Position numbers and translations under genes: made by a program. DNA of 64,000 bases from Amycolatopsis taiwanensis DSM 45107 (GTDB taxonomy: Bacteria > Actinomycetota > Actinomycetes > Mycobacteriales > Pseudonocardiaceae), in NCBI RefSeq assembly GCF_000519205.1, contig NZ_JAFB01000013.1:62001-126000 (forward strand), given 5' to 3'. Under the pieces are notes generated by a model that worked only from the letters and a program-made list of their open reading frames with translations, did not search any database and was not told the DNA's origin. Positions 15,890-24,698 of this stretch are shown piece after piece. Each line of letters starts with the position of its first letter. Within the stretch, counting starts at the first letter, position 1.

Positions 15890-17130
15890 AGCCGGCGGCG
15901 CTTCCGGAGGCGCTGGCCGAACCGACCGTACGGGTCCGCCCCGGTTGGACGTCCCTGCTGTTCTTCGCGAACATCGGCCTGTGGCTGGCGATCTACGCGC
16001 CGATCCAGGTGCTGCTGCCCGAGCAGGCCGAACTGCTCGACGCGGCGCACAAGGAGGTGGTGTTCGGCCTGGTCACCGGCGTCGGCGCGGTGGTGTCGCT
16101 GGTGGTGAACCCACTGGTCGGGCTCGCCTCGGACCGGACCCGGTCCCGGTTCGGCCGCCGCCACCCGTGGACGCTCGCCGGTGCGATCATCGGCGCGGCC
16201 GGACTGGCGGTGCTGGCGATGGCCGGCAACGTCGCGGTGATGACCGCCGGCTGGTGCCTGGTCCAGGCCGGGCTCAACGGCATGCTCGCCACGCTGACCT
16301 CGACGGTTCCCGACCGGGTTCCGGTGGCCCAGCGCGCGTGGATCGGTGGGCTGGTCGGGATCAGCCAGATGCTCGGCACGGTGGTGGGCGCGGTGCTGGT
16401 GACCGTGCTGATCACCGAACTGCCCGGAGGTTATCTGGCCTGCGCGGTCGTCGTCGTGGTGGGCGCCGTCCTGTTCGTGCTGCGCACGCCGGACCTGCCG
16501 CTGCCGCGGGACTGGCCGGTCGAGCGGTGGCGGGCGGCGCTGGCCCAGTTGTGGATCTCGCCGCGCCGGCAGCCGGACTTCGCCTGGGCCTGGGGCTGCC
16601 ACTTCATGATTAATCTGGGCAACGCGCTGGGCACGTTCTACCTGCTGTTCTTCCTCAAGGACGCGGTGCACTATCCCGATCCGGACACCGGTCTGTTGAT
16701 CATGATGGGCCTGTACGGGGCAGCATTGGTGGTCGGCGGCCTCGGCGTCGGGTACCTGTCGGATTCTTCCGGGCGCCGCAAGCCGTTCGTGCTGCTCTCC
16801 GTGGCCGTGATGGCGCTGGCCGCGCTGCTGTTGACACTGTGGCAGACCTGGCCCGCCGCACTCGCCGCGTCCCCGCTGCTCGGGCTGGGTTTCGGGGCCT
16901 ACTGGGCGGTCGCGCTGGCGATCCTCACCCAGGTGCTGCCGACGGCCGCGGACCGGGCGAAGGACCTTGGCGTGGTCAACATCGCGAACCTGTTGCCGCA
17001 GGTCATCGCGCCGCTGCTGGCCACGGTGATCCTCGCCGACCTGGGCGGCTACCCGGCGCTCTTCGGCGCGTCGGCGATCGCCACGCTGGCCGCGGGCGGC
17101 TTGATCCTGGGTGTGCGCAAAGTCCGCTGA
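15886..17130 (+). CDS. MFS transporter, sugar-type
   Basis: A 414-residue major facilitator with about 12 membrane segments. It has the loop-2 signature GLASDRTRSRFGRRHPW and its repeat in the second half (GYLSDSSGRRKPF). The start is GTG 15886 with GAGGGAA upstream; an earlier in-frame start would lie in the glucosidase gene. It probably imports (or exports) the glycoside cleaved by the adjacent GH1 enzyme, under the control of the TetR gene. Distant similarity to sugar:cation symporters makes import plausible, but direction is not proven. Confidence 0.88.
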   Translation: MKPAALPEALAEPTVRVRPGWTSLLFFANIGLWLAIYAPIQVLLPEQAELLDAAHKEVVFGLVTGVGAVVSLVVNPLVGLASDRTRSRFGRRHPWTLAGAIIGAAGLAVLAMAGNVAVMTAGWCLVQAGLNGMLATLTSTVPDRVPVAQRAWIGGLVGISQMLGTVVGAVLVTVLITELPGGYLACAVVVVVGAVLFVLRTPDLPLPRDWPVERWRAALAQLWISPRRQPDFAWAWGCHFMINLGNALGTFYLLFFLKDAVHYPDPDTGLLIMMGLYGAALVVGGLGVGYLSDSSGRRKPFVLLSVAVMALAALLLTLWQTWPAALAASPLLGLGFGAYWAVALAILTQVLPTAADRAKDLGVVNIANLLPQVIAPLLATVILADLGGYPALFGASAIATLAAGGLILGVRKVR

Positions 17131-17344
17131 GCGCGCGGAAGCGAGCGAGTGGGGAGATCTCGACTTCTTGGGCCCGCGGGCCGATGCCGGTCGGGGGAGG
17201 GGAGTGCAACGGCACCGGCCCGCGGAGATCGGGGGCCGCCGGGCGGGGGTGCCCGCAAGGTGCCATCGGCGACTTCGCGGGCGGCGCTGCGATCAAGCTA
17301 ACGGATGGATTGTGGGGTTCGCCAGGAAGTTCGGTGCCTCGTAA

Positions 17345-17356
17345 GCGATTAATCGC
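17345..17356. other. 12-bp perfect palindrome after the 17367 gene
   Basis: GCGATTAATCGC lies about 10 bp past the stop of the minus-strand gene and in the 236-bp convergent gap 17131-17366, where I see no gene. It could be a weak terminator or a protein-binding site. Confidence 0.25.
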
Positions 17357-17366
17357 CGAACGGTCG

Positions 17367-17768
17367 CTAGCGTGCGCCCTGCGGCACCAGCGCGTGACGG
17401 CCGGTCGTCTCGGAAGCCGTCTTGGTGCTGCGCGACTGGCTCGGCACCGACGAGTTCTTCCGGCGCCACGGCCGGCGCAGCGGCTGCTGCGGGGCGAGAC
17501 CGCCGGCCACCAGATGCTCGTGCGCCACCTGCCACACCGAGCAGGGCGCCTTGCAGCGGTGCCACCGGGTCGAGCAGGTCGGGCAGTCGCCGCGCTCGTC
17601 CGGTTCGTGGGCCGACAACATCGCCCGCCAGCCCTCGGTGAGCCGGGGCAGCTCGGAACGGGCTACCGAAACCAGCGACTGGGCGTCGGCGCGGTCGGCC
17701 AGGTCGGCGAGCATGTCAAGGCGTTCCCATACCGCATTGCGGAGGACCTGCCCAAGGATCTGATCCAC
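17367..17768 (-). CDS. Hypothetical protein with CPTC-type cysteine cluster
   Basis: A 133-residue soluble protein. The N-terminal 55 residues are helical. The middle has a cysteine/histidine cluster (CPTCSTRWHRC, then CSVWQVAHEH) that could bind zinc. The C-terminus is basic and low in complexity. It starts at GTG 17768 with GGAAAGGTGAG upstream and follows the gene at 17776-18108 by only 7 bp, so the two are one operon. The pair is divergent from the XRE-TPR regulator. Function unknown; not obviously WhiB-like because the cysteine spacing differs. Confidence 0.65.
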   Translation of the reverse strand: MDQILGQVLRNAVWERLDMLADLADRADAQSLVSVARSELPRLTEGWRAMLSAHEPDERGDCPTCSTRWHRCKAPCSVWQVAHEHLVAGGLAPQQPLRRPWRRKNSSVPSQSRSTKTASETTGRHALVPQGAR

Positions 17769-17775
17769 GAGAAAC

Positions 17776-18108
17776 TCACCTTTCCGTCAGTTTCGCAGCT
17801 TCATTGAGCGCCGCCCGCAGCTGGCCGAGCTGGCCGGCCGTCAGACGCGCTGTTTCCCCGGGCGGCCCCACCAGTACCACCTGGTTGTCCTGGACTAGGA
17901 CGGTCACGCAGCGTTCCCGGTTGATCATGTCGCCGCACTGCACGCGCCAGACCAGTTGGCCGCTCTCGTAGCGGCGCACCTGCGCGGCGCGGGGATCGGT
18001 GATCGCCGGCATCGAGCTCCGGGCCGCTGAGCGGGCCATCGCCTCACGCCCCGGCACCGGCCGCAGGTGTCCGGTGCGGGTCACCGGAATCGAGTCCACG
18101 AACTCCAC
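17776..18108 (-). CDS. Small hypothetical protein
   Basis: A 110-residue protein starting at GTG 18108, with GGAG about 10 bases upstream. A longer frame to 18327 exists but its first 73 codons look non-coding. The C-terminal half has a beta-rich segment (LVWRVQCGD, CVTVLVQDNQVVLVGPPG) followed by a helix (LGQLRAALNEAAK), a shape reminiscent of the small DUF397-type partners that often accompany XRE regulators, though I cannot confirm the family. It is the first gene of a two-gene operon opposite the XRE-TPR regulator. Confidence 0.6.
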   Translation of the reverse strand: MEFVDSIPVTRTGHLRPVPGREAMARSAARSSMPAITDPRAAQVRRYESGQLVWRVQCGDMINRERCVTVLVQDNQVVLVGPPGETARLTAGQLGQLRAALNEAAKLTER

Positions 18109-18402
18109 CGCGTTCAACTCCGCTCTAGTTCGGTTCGGGCTTGCCGTCGTGTCCGTTGGTTGCTCTGTGTAGTCGCGGGCTGTGCTCGCTCGCTCACGGA
18201 GAACTCCAGAACCAGATTGCGATGAACCAAGCGGGAAGAGAAGAAGAACGGGCCCCACAGCGCCGACCGGCGCGGGTTCCACGGTAAACGGTCGAGGAAT
18301 TTCGGCTCGGCCGATCAGGCTCGGCAAAACGATGGTTAGCGCGGTTCAATAGTCATGCCTACGCTGCGAATCAACCACCGACGGGACGGTGAAGGGGCGC
18401 AA

Positions 18403-19785
18403 ATGGACGCCAACAATGCTGTGGATGCTCGCCAGGGTCACCCGGTCAACCAGGAAGTCTGGGAAAAACGGGAGATGCGGGAAGCCCTGGCCGCGCGGGA
18501 GATCAGTGCGGTCTACCGCAACCTCCGCAAGGAGGGCATCTCACAGCGGCAGATAGCCGCGATGACCGGACAGTCCCAGTCGGAGGTGTCGGAGATCCTC
18601 AAGGGCCGGCAGGTCATGGCCTATGACGTGCTGGCGAGGATCGCCGATGGTCTCGGCGTGCCGCGGGGCTACATGGGTCTCGCCTACGACGAGGTCACCG
18701 AGATCCAGGTCGTCGGCGCCGCCGACGAGCAGCAGGCTGAGGAGGACGAGTCCGTGAAGCGGCGGAACTTCCTCGCGCATGCCGCCCAGGTGACGATGGG
18801 GGCGGCGGTCTTCGGATCGTCCCCGCAGTCCTGGTCGGCGAGCCCCGCGAGGACGCCGGCACCGGGCCACATCGGGATGACCGACGTGCGCCAGGTGGAG
18901 GCCGCGACCAGGGCGTTGCGCGCGCTCGACTACCAGTACGGCGGCGGATTCTGCCGCGACGCCGTGGTGGCCCAGTTGTCCTGGGGGCAGCAGATGCTGG
19001 ATTCCTCGGCCACCTCACCGGTCAGATCGCGACTGTTCGTCGCGCTGGCGGACCTGCACAGCCTCGCCGGCTGGACGTCCTTCGACACGGGCCTGATGGA
19101 CTCCGCGCGCGGGCATTTCGCGAACGCGCTGGAGTTGGCCAAACAGGGCGACAACAACCCGCTCGTGGCCAACATCCTGTACCGGATGGGCCGGGTGTAC
19201 CTGCACCAGGAAGCGCCGAACGACGCGTTGAAGCTGTTCCAGCTGGGGCAGATCGCCGCGCAGGAGTCCGGTTCGGAACTGGCGATCGCGGTGCTCGCGG
19301 CCAACCAGGCGTGGGCCTACGCGATGATGGAGAACGAGGACCAGGCGCTCAAGCTGCTGGGCCTGGCCAAGGACGAGTTCGCCCGGGCGAACGTGGCCGA
19401 GGCCGAGGACTGGGTCAAGTTCTTCAACGAGACCGACGTCTACGCCATGATCGGCACGGTGCACACGGTGCTGGCGCGCCGGGTGGACTCGAACCATACG
19501 AAGTACGCGATTCCGGCGCTGAGCAGGGCGATCGACTCCTATGGCGACGACATGCAGCGCAGCAAGACGTTCATGTTGAGCGAGCTGGCGACGAACCACC
19601 TGCTCGACGGGGACATCGACCACGGCGCGCGGATCGGCCGTGCCGCGCTGGAGTCCTCCGAGGGGCTCAAGTCGGCGCGGATCAAGGACCGCATGCGCCC
19701 GCTGCGGGAGGAAGCCGACCGGCGGAAGAACAACCCGGACGCTCGTGAACTGAGCGAACGGCTGAACGCGTTCTTCGCCGCATAA
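18403..19785 (+). CDS. XRE-family regulator with TPR-like repeats
   Basis: A 460-residue regulator. A lambda-repressor-like helix-turn-helix is at about residues 40-95 (ISQRQIAAMTGQSQSEVSEILKG). A twin-arginine-like stretch (KRRNFLAHA) follows at about 120, then a long all-helical region with TPR-like units to the end (for example ANILYRMGRVYLHQEAPNDALKLF is one). I start it at ATG 18403, where GAAGGGG lies 7 bases upstream; ATG 18355 would add 16 residues but has no such site. Such XRE-TPR proteins in Streptomyces-type bacteria (NsdA-like) modulate development and antibiotic production. It precedes the phosphotransferase gene by 27 bp. Confidence 0.85.
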   Translation: MDANNAVDARQGHPVNQEVWEKREMREALAAREISAVYRNLRKEGISQRQIAAMTGQSQSEVSEILKGRQVMAYDVLARIADGLGVPRGYMGLAYDEVTEIQVVGAADEQQAEEDESVKRRNFLAHAAQVTMGAAVFGSSPQSWSASPARTPAPGHIGMTDVRQVEAATRALRALDYQYGGGFCRDAVVAQLSWGQQMLDSSATSPVRSRLFVALADLHSLAGWTSFDTGLMDSARGHFANALELAKQGDNNPLVANILYRMGRVYLHQEAPNDALKLFQLGQIAAQESGSELAIAVLAANQAWAYAMMENEDQALKLLGLAKDEFARANVAEAEDWVKFFNETDVYAMIGTVHTVLARRVDSNHTKYAIPALSRAIDSYGDDMQRSKTFMLSELATNHLLDGDIDHGARIGRAALESSEGLKSARIKDRMRPLREEADRRKNNPDARELSERLNAFFAA

Positions 19786-19812
19786 GCGAGTCGAACACCG
19801 AGGTTCCAGCCT

Positions 19813-20724
19813 ATGACCGTTGCCACGCCCAAACGGCCCGATGGCCGGTTCACCAGGGAAAAACTGGATTGGGTCATGGCCTCCACGGCGGCGTTGCTTG
19901 GCCTCGACCACCGGGGCGCGCGCCTGCTGCGGTTCACCAACAACGCGGTGTATGCGCTGGCCAGCGCCCCGGTCGTACTGCGGATCGTCGGGTCGTACGC
20001 GCTGCGGCACCGGGTCGCGAAGGTGGTCGCGGTGGCCCGGCATTTCGAACGGCACCGGGTTCCGGCGATCCGCCTGTTACCCGGTGTCGACCAACCCATC
20101 CAGGTGGGCGAGCACGTGGTCACCGCCTGGTTGCGCGTCGAGGGCGAGGGCCGGCGGCCCACCGCGCAGGATCTCGGGCGCCTGCTCCGGCGGGTGCACG
20201 CCCTGCCGGCGCCGGAGGGCGTCGGCGAGTGGGCGCCGCTGGCCGACGTGCGGGCCAGGGTGGCCGACGCCGAGGAGATCGATCCCCGTGACCGGCGGTT
20301 CCTGCTCCGGCGATGTGCCGAGGTCGAGGCCGCTCTCGGCGAGTTGACGTTTCCGCTGAGGCGCACGCTGGTCCATGGCGACGCGCATCCGGGCAACCTG
20401 ATCGGCTCGGCGCGCGGCCCGGTGCTGTGCGACTTCGACTCGGCGTGCCTCGGTCCGCCGGAGTGGGATCTGACGCCCCTGGCCGTCGGCCGTGATCGCT
20501 TCGGCGACCCGGCCGGCCGCTACCGGATGCTGGCCGACACCTACGGCTTCGACGTGACCACGTGGGAGGGCTTCCCCGTGCTCAGGGCGGCGCGGGAGCT
20601 CAAGCTGACCACGAGCGTGCTGCCCATCCTGCGCAGCCACCCGCAGGTTCGCGCCGAGCTTCGCCGCAGGCTGGAAGACCTGCGCGTGGGCCGGATGCTG
20701 GTCCCCTGGTCGCGTTACAGCTAG
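19813..20724 (+). CDS. Phosphotransferase, APH/choline kinase-like family
   Basis: A 303-residue protein with the APH fold. Catalytic-loop motif HGDAHPGNLI and metal-binding CDFDSA are intact near residues 195-215, and a nucleotide-binding-like N-lobe precedes them (VVLRIVGSY). It could phosphorylate a small metabolite or aminoglycoside-like compound; a resistance role is not supported by context. The start ATG 19813 follows the XRE-TPR regulator by 27 bp, forming a two-gene unit which I recall as frequent in Pseudonocardiaceae. Confidence 0.85.
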   Translation: MTVATPKRPDGRFTREKLDWVMASTAALLGLDHRGARLLRFTNNAVYALASAPVVLRIVGSYALRHRVAKVVAVARHFERHRVPAIRLLPGVDQPIQVGEHVVTAWLRVEGEGRRPTAQDLGRLLRRVHALPAPEGVGEWAPLADVRARVADAEEIDPRDRRFLLRRCAEVEAALGELTFPLRRTLVHGDAHPGNLIGSARGPVLCDFDSACLGPPEWDLTPLAVGRDRFGDPAGRYRMLADTYGFDVTTWEGFPVLRAARELKLTTSVLPILRSHPQVRAELRRRLEDLRVGRMLVPWSRYS

Positions 20725-20870
20725 CCGGCAATTGTCATGAAGCCGTGACGTTCGCCGACCAGTCGTGACCGCTCGTCGCTTCGCGTGCACGTGCATGCGT
20801 AGGGAATTCGGCGGAGGTGATGGCTCCGGTTGGCCTAACCTTGACCCATTCAGCCCGGCCTCACACAGCG

Positions 20871-21893
20871 TCAGGTGACCGGGGAGCGGGTCAGCACGAC
20901 GGCCAATCCGAACGCCAGGCCCATCGTGACGAGTTCCAGGGTCGCCCAGGACGCCAGCGCCGTCCGCTCGTGCCGGACGATCCGGGGCATCAGCCGCCAG
21001 CGCAGGTTGGCGCCGAGCACGGCGATCGCTCCCAGACAGGCCACCTTCAGCAGCACCAACCACCCGTACCGCGTGGTGAACAGGCCGGCCCGGAAGCCGA
21101 TGGTCGGGTCGAGCAGGATCTCGACGCACGCGTTGAACAGGCCGGTCACGCCGGCCAGCACCAGGCACAACGTGGCCAGCTTCGAGAACCTGGGCATCGC
21201 GTGGGCGAGCAGTGTCCGGTTGGCGGCGAGCAGCACGGCCATCGCGCCGAGGCCGCCGGTCCAGGCCACCGCGCTCATCACGTGGAGCTCGATCGAGACC
21301 ATCGTGTAGTCGTGGTAGCTCGAGTCCGCCGCATGCCCGGTGACCGGCAGGGGAAGGAGGGTGAGCAGGCCGAGCCCGGCCCGCACCTCGGCCGGCACCT
21401 TCTCGCCGTGTCGCAGCGCCATGATCCCGAGAACGGCAAGCACCAGCGCGAGCACCGCGACGATCACCAGCGCCTTGCCCGCGCCGACCTGGACCACGTA
21501 CGCCCAGACATCGGCCAGGCCGATCCGGTCCGCCTGTGGCCGGAACTCGGCGGTCTGCAGCACCAGGCTGACCAGCGCCGTTACCGACCACAGCACGGCG
21601 CACGCCACGGCGGCGGGCCGCGTTCTGGCCAGCACCGGTTCGGTGAGCTTCGGCCGGTCGAAGCCGACCAGCACCGGGAGCAGGGCGAGCCCGATCGTGG
21701 CCACCGCCGAGAGGTCGAGCAGCACCCGGACGAGTGGGATGGCGACCGAGACCACCTCGCCGGGCTCGGCTACGCCCGGCACCGGCGCGGTCGCGGTGAG
21801 CGCCACGCCGATCAGGACACCGGCTATCGCCGCGGTGACCGCGGCGACGACCGTCGAGTAGCCGACGCGCGAGGTGGTCTCGGCCCGGGTCAC
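20871..21893 (-). CDS. CopD-family copper resistance membrane protein
   Basis: A 340-residue integral membrane protein with about nine hydrophobic segments. It has the CopD-type region SIELHVMSAVAWTGGLGAMAVLL, whose histidine is typical of the family, and RFSKLATLCLVLAGVTGLFNA. GTG 21893 overlaps the CopC stop (GTGA). Relatives transport copper across the cytoplasmic membrane together with the periplasmic or extracellular copper binder CopC. In actinobacteria import of copper for secreted cuproenzymes is as likely as resistance. Confidence 0.9.
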   Translation of the reverse strand: MTRAETTSRVGYSTVVAAVTAAIAGVLIGVALTATAPVPGVAEPGEVVSVAIPLVRVLLDLSAVATIGLALLPVLVGFDRPKLTEPVLARTRPAAVACAVLWSVTALVSLVLQTAEFRPQADRIGLADVWAYVVQVGAGKALVIVAVLALVLAVLGIMALRHGEKVPAEVRAGLGLLTLLPLPVTGHAADSSYHDYTMVSIELHVMSAVAWTGGLGAMAVLLAANRTLLAHAMPRFSKLATLCLVLAGVTGLFNACVEILLDPTIGFRAGLFTTRYGWLVLLKVACLGAIAVLGANLRWRLMPRIVRHERTALASWATLELVTMGLAFGLAVVLTRSPVT

Positions 21894-22429
21894 GGGGTCC
21901 GCCCCCGGCCCATCCGCAGTGCCACGGTCAACCCGATCGCCAGCAGGACGACCGCGCCCATGACCCACGCCCACACCGGCACCCCGCCCGAACCGCTGGA
22001 CGAGGCCGCGCCGGTGGGGGCGCCGGCGGCGCCGCCGGTGGCGGCCGGCGTGCCGTTGCCGGCCTTGGTGAGGGTGAAGGTGTACTGGCCCTGCACCGGA
22101 TGCCCGTCAGCGGAGAGGATCCGGTAGCCGACCGTGTACACCCCGGCCGGGCCGAGCGGGCGCACGGGAGCGCTGACCATGTTCCCGTCGATCGACACGC
22201 TTCCTTCGGCCCACTGCGTGCCGTTCGGCCCGGTGACCGCGATCTGGTTGAGGTCACCGCCCTGCACCGGCGCGTTGAAGGTGAGCGTGATCTTCGCCGG
22301 CCCGGTCTCCATCGACGCGTCTTTCACCGGGTCGGTGGAGAGGAGCACGTCGTGCGCCAATGCCGGGGTGGCCAAGCCGAGCATGGCCAGTGCGGCGAGC
22401 GCCACCGTCACGAGGATCTTGCGTAACAT
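21890..22429 (-). CDS. CopC-domain copper-binding protein, membrane-anchored
   Basis: A 179-residue secreted protein. Residues 1-25 are a signal peptide ending ALA, which leaves His26 as the mature N-terminal residue. The CopC fold follows (LLSTDPVKDASM, ITLTFNAPV) with the second conserved histidine in SADGHPVQG; these two His are classic Cu(II) ligands. After a Gly/Ala/Ser linker, a membrane anchor is at about 150-172. ATG 22429 was chosen over longer frames because of the signal peptide. It is translationally coupled to CopD. Confidence 0.92.
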   Translation of the reverse strand: MLRKILVTVALAALAMLGLATPALAHDVLLSTDPVKDASMETGPAKITLTFNAPVQGGDLNQIAVTGPNGTQWAEGSVSIDGNMVSAPVRPLGPAGVYTVGYRILSADGHPVQGQYTFTLTKAGNGTPAATGGAAGAPTGAASSSGSGGVPVWAWVMGAVVLLAIGLTVALRMGRGRTP

Positions 22430-22496
22430 TCTGATTCCTGCCTTCCCGCGCAGTGCGGCGATCAGCCGCACTGCCGCGGTTTGGAGTTCTACGCGT

Positions 22497-23246
22497 TCAC
22501 TTTGCCGCTTTACGGCCACGGACCAGCGCGCCCGCGCCGAACCCGACACCGAGTGCGCCGACGAGCAGGCCGGCTCCGCCGAGCCAGCGGGCGGTGTCGT
22601 CGGTCGCCGGACCCGGCTCGCCTCCCTCGGCTGCTGCGGGCGTGCTGGCGTCGTGCGCGGAGCTGTCGTGCGCGGCGCCCGCGGTCGAGGCCGCGGCGAG
22701 ACGGATCGTCGGCGCGGGGTTCTCCGGCTCGGCACCACCCGGCGTGCTCGACTGGTTCCAGTTCACCACCTTGTCGTTGTCGTAGGTCTGGATCGCGGGC
22801 AGCTCCAGGGTGTCTACATTGGCCGGCAGGTTGCTGGCGGTGATCTCGAACTCCTGGAACTGCTGGGTACCCTTGGCGAGCCCGCCACCGGGTTGCGCGG
22901 TCCAGACGATCTTGGTGACGGGGTCGGTGATCTCGAGGTTCTTACCGTCGCGCACCGGCGTGGGCAGGTGCGTCTTGGTCACCTCGGCGGTCCAGCCCGG
23001 TACCGGCCGGTACCGCACCGAGTTGATCCCGTATTCCGGCTTGAAGTCGACCTCGACCTTCACGGTTCCGGCGTCGGCCTCCTCGTTGGGCACACGCAGG
23101 ACGATGGTCCCGGAACCGCCCTGCTGGGGCTGGTTCCCGTAGCTGTTGGCGGTGACATGGGCCGAGGCGACACCGGTACCCAGTAGCCCGGTGACGCCGA
23201 TCGCGCCGATCAGCACGGACGCGCGCAGAATGCTCTTCTTGGACAT
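22497..23246 (-). CDS. YcnI family copper-associated protein (DUF1775)
   Basis: A 249-residue secreted membrane-anchored protein. Signal peptide residues 1-29 end in ASA, so the mature chain begins with His30 (HVTANS), the residue that binds Cu(II) in YcnI of Bacillus subtilis together with a conserved tryptophan. Cupredoxin-like strands follow (RVPNEEADAGTVKVEVDF; WTAEVTKTHL). A Pro/Ala/Glu-rich linker leads to a C-terminal transmembrane segment (about 222-242) and a basic tail. ATG 23246 has CAGGAG upstream. It is part of the operon with CopC and CopD. Confidence 0.92.
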   Translation of the reverse strand: MSKKSILRASVLIGAIGVTGLLGTGVASAHVTANSYGNQPQQGGSGTIVLRVPNEEADAGTVKVEVDFKPEYGINSVRYRPVPGWTAEVTKTHLPTPVRDGKNLEITDPVTKIVWTAQPGGGLAKGTQQFQEFEITASNLPANVDTLELPAIQTYDNDKVVNWNQSSTPGGAEPENPAPTIRLAAASTAGAAHDSSAHDASTPAAAEGGEPGPATDDTARWLGGAGLLVGALGVGFGAGALVRGRKAAK

Positions 23247-23313
23247 GTTTCGGTTGCTCCTGAAAATGAGTCGGGGCCCGGTGCGTCTGACCGGGTGTGG
23301 GTGAGGGGGCCTT

Positions 23314-23835
23314 TCAGGAGCGCGCGGGCGGGCCGCGCCGGCCGTGCACCCGGCGCAGCAGCACGGACAGCAGCGGGGTGTCGCCAGGGGAGCGGACGGG
23401 CACGCCGGCCGCCCCGGGCGGCACCGGCGCCGGGCGCCACACCACCGGCAGGATGAGAAGCAGGCCCGCCGCCGCGGCGAGCAGCATCGATTCGGCGTGG
23501 GCCAGCAGGAACGCCGTCACCGAGGTGGCCGCGGCGTGGGTGAGGATCATGCCGGCCGAAGGCGTCAGGTGGTCCATCAGCCCGCCCAGCACGAGATGCA
23601 TCCCGAGTTGAGCGGTGGCGAGGACGGTGAGGACGCCGAGCGGCCCCTTCGTCTTTTCCGCGAGCGCGGCGCCGATCCAGCCGAGGAGTCCGGTCAGGAC
23701 GAGCGTGAGGGAAGTGTCCGGCAGACCGCCGCCGGCGAGTGTGTGCGCGGTTATCGCCAAACCTGCATTACTGAAAGTGAGCAGAACGCCACGCATACGG
23801 TGCAATGCGTGGCGCTGTTTCTGGCGTCTGCTCAC
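23314..23835 (-). CDS. Membrane protein in the copper operon
   Basis: A 173-residue integral membrane protein with about four to five hydrophobic segments and histidines at membrane edges (AITAHTL, LGMHLVLGGLMDHL, LAHAESM), which could carry a metal. The tail is Pro/Arg-rich. Start taken as GTG 23835. It lies 67 bp upstream of ycnI on the same strand, so it is probably the first gene of the copper operon. Homologues are known in this position as uncharacterised proteins. Confidence 0.75.
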   Translation of the reverse strand: MSRRQKQRHALHRMRGVLLTFSNAGLAITAHTLAGGGLPDTSLTLVLTGLLGWIGAALAEKTKGPLGVLTVLATAQLGMHLVLGGLMDHLTPSAGMILTHAAATSVTAFLLAHAESMLLAAAAGLLLILPVVWRPAPVPPGAAGVPVRSPGDTPLLSVLLRRVHGRRGPPARS

Positions 23836-23890
23836 GTCCGACAGCTTAGTGAGCGTGCCTGATCACAGCGTTACTGTGTCATACCAAACA

Positions 23891-23919
23891 TTGAACAGAT
23901 TTTGTAAGAACGGTTATCT
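23891..23919 (+). promoter_or_regulatory. SigA-like promoter for the betaine transporter operon
   Basis: TTGAAC (23891-23896) and TTATCT (23914-23919) are 17 bases apart on the plus strand, about 130 bp ahead of the first transporter gene. This agrees with the consensus for housekeeping sigma factors. Confidence 0.5.
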
Positions 23920-24050
23920 TCCCTGGTCAGAGTGGGTTTGACGGTCGTTTTTGGTCACGTTGATCGTAGGTGAGTGCTTGCTCAAACGCCCGGTTTGCGA
24001 AACGGTGTCCGGACAGTAACGAAAACTTGCCGGGAAGTCGGGGACGGCAG

Positions 24051-24698
24051 ATGAACCTGTTCGAGTACGTTGCCGATCGCTGGAGTCGGCTCTCGCTGCA
24101 GGCGTGGTTGCACGTCAGCGAGGTCGTCCAGGCCACGATTGTGGCCGCGGTGATCGGTGTGGTGATCGGGGTCGCGGTGTATCGGAGCCCGTTCGGCTCC
24201 GCCGTGGCCACCGCGCTGGCCAGCACGATTCTGACCATTCCGTCGTTCGCGCTGATCGGGCTGCTGATCCCGCTGGTCGGGCTCGGTGTGGCGCCGTCGG
24301 TGATCCCACTCGTGCTCTACGCGCTGTTGCCGATCGTGCGCAACACCATCGTGGGGTTGAACGGCGTCGATCCGGCCGTGACCGACGCCGCGAGAGGTAT
24401 CGGGATGAGCCGGTTCGCCGTGCTCAGCCGGGTCGAGTTGCGGCTGGCCTGGCCCGCCATCCTGACCGGGATGCGGGTGGCCACCCAGATGCTGATGGGC
24501 ATCGCCGTGATCGCGGCCTACGCCAAGGGACCTGGCCTCGGTTCCGAGGTGTTCTCCGGGTTGACCAGAGCGGGTAGTGCCAACTCCATCGAGCAGGCGC
24601 TGACCGGCACGCTCGGCGTGGTCATCCTGGCGTTGATCCTCGACGCCATCTATGTCCTCATCGCCCGATTCACCAGCCCGAGGGGTGCGCGTGTCTGA
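24051..24698 (+). CDS. Glycine betaine/choline-type ABC permease (first)
   Basis: A 215-residue inner-membrane permease of the ProW/OpuCB family with about five membrane segments and the EAA-like loop ARGIGMSRFAVLSRVELRLAWPAIL. Start ATG 24051 (MNLFEYV); longer frames are not supported. With the ATPase (24691) and second permease (25866) it forms the transport channel. It overlaps the ATPase gene by 8 nt, typical of an operon. Substrate is likely a quaternary ammonium compatible solute. Confidence 0.92.
   Translation: MNLFEYVADRWSRLSLQAWLHVSEVVQATIVAAVIGVVIGVAVYRSPFGSAVATALASTILTIPSFALIGLLIPLVGLGVAPSVIPLVLYALLPIVRNTIVGLNGVDPAVTDAARGIGMSRFAVLSRVELRLAWPAILTGMRVATQMLMGIAVIAAYAKGPGLGSEVFSGLTRAGSANSIEQALTGTLGVVILALILDAIYVLIARFTSPRGARV

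Noticed and set aside
19813-20724. Aminoglycoside resistance gene
   Set aside because: The APH fold is clear, but the gene is paired with an XRE-TPR regulator and has no resistance context; the fold is shared by many metabolite kinases.
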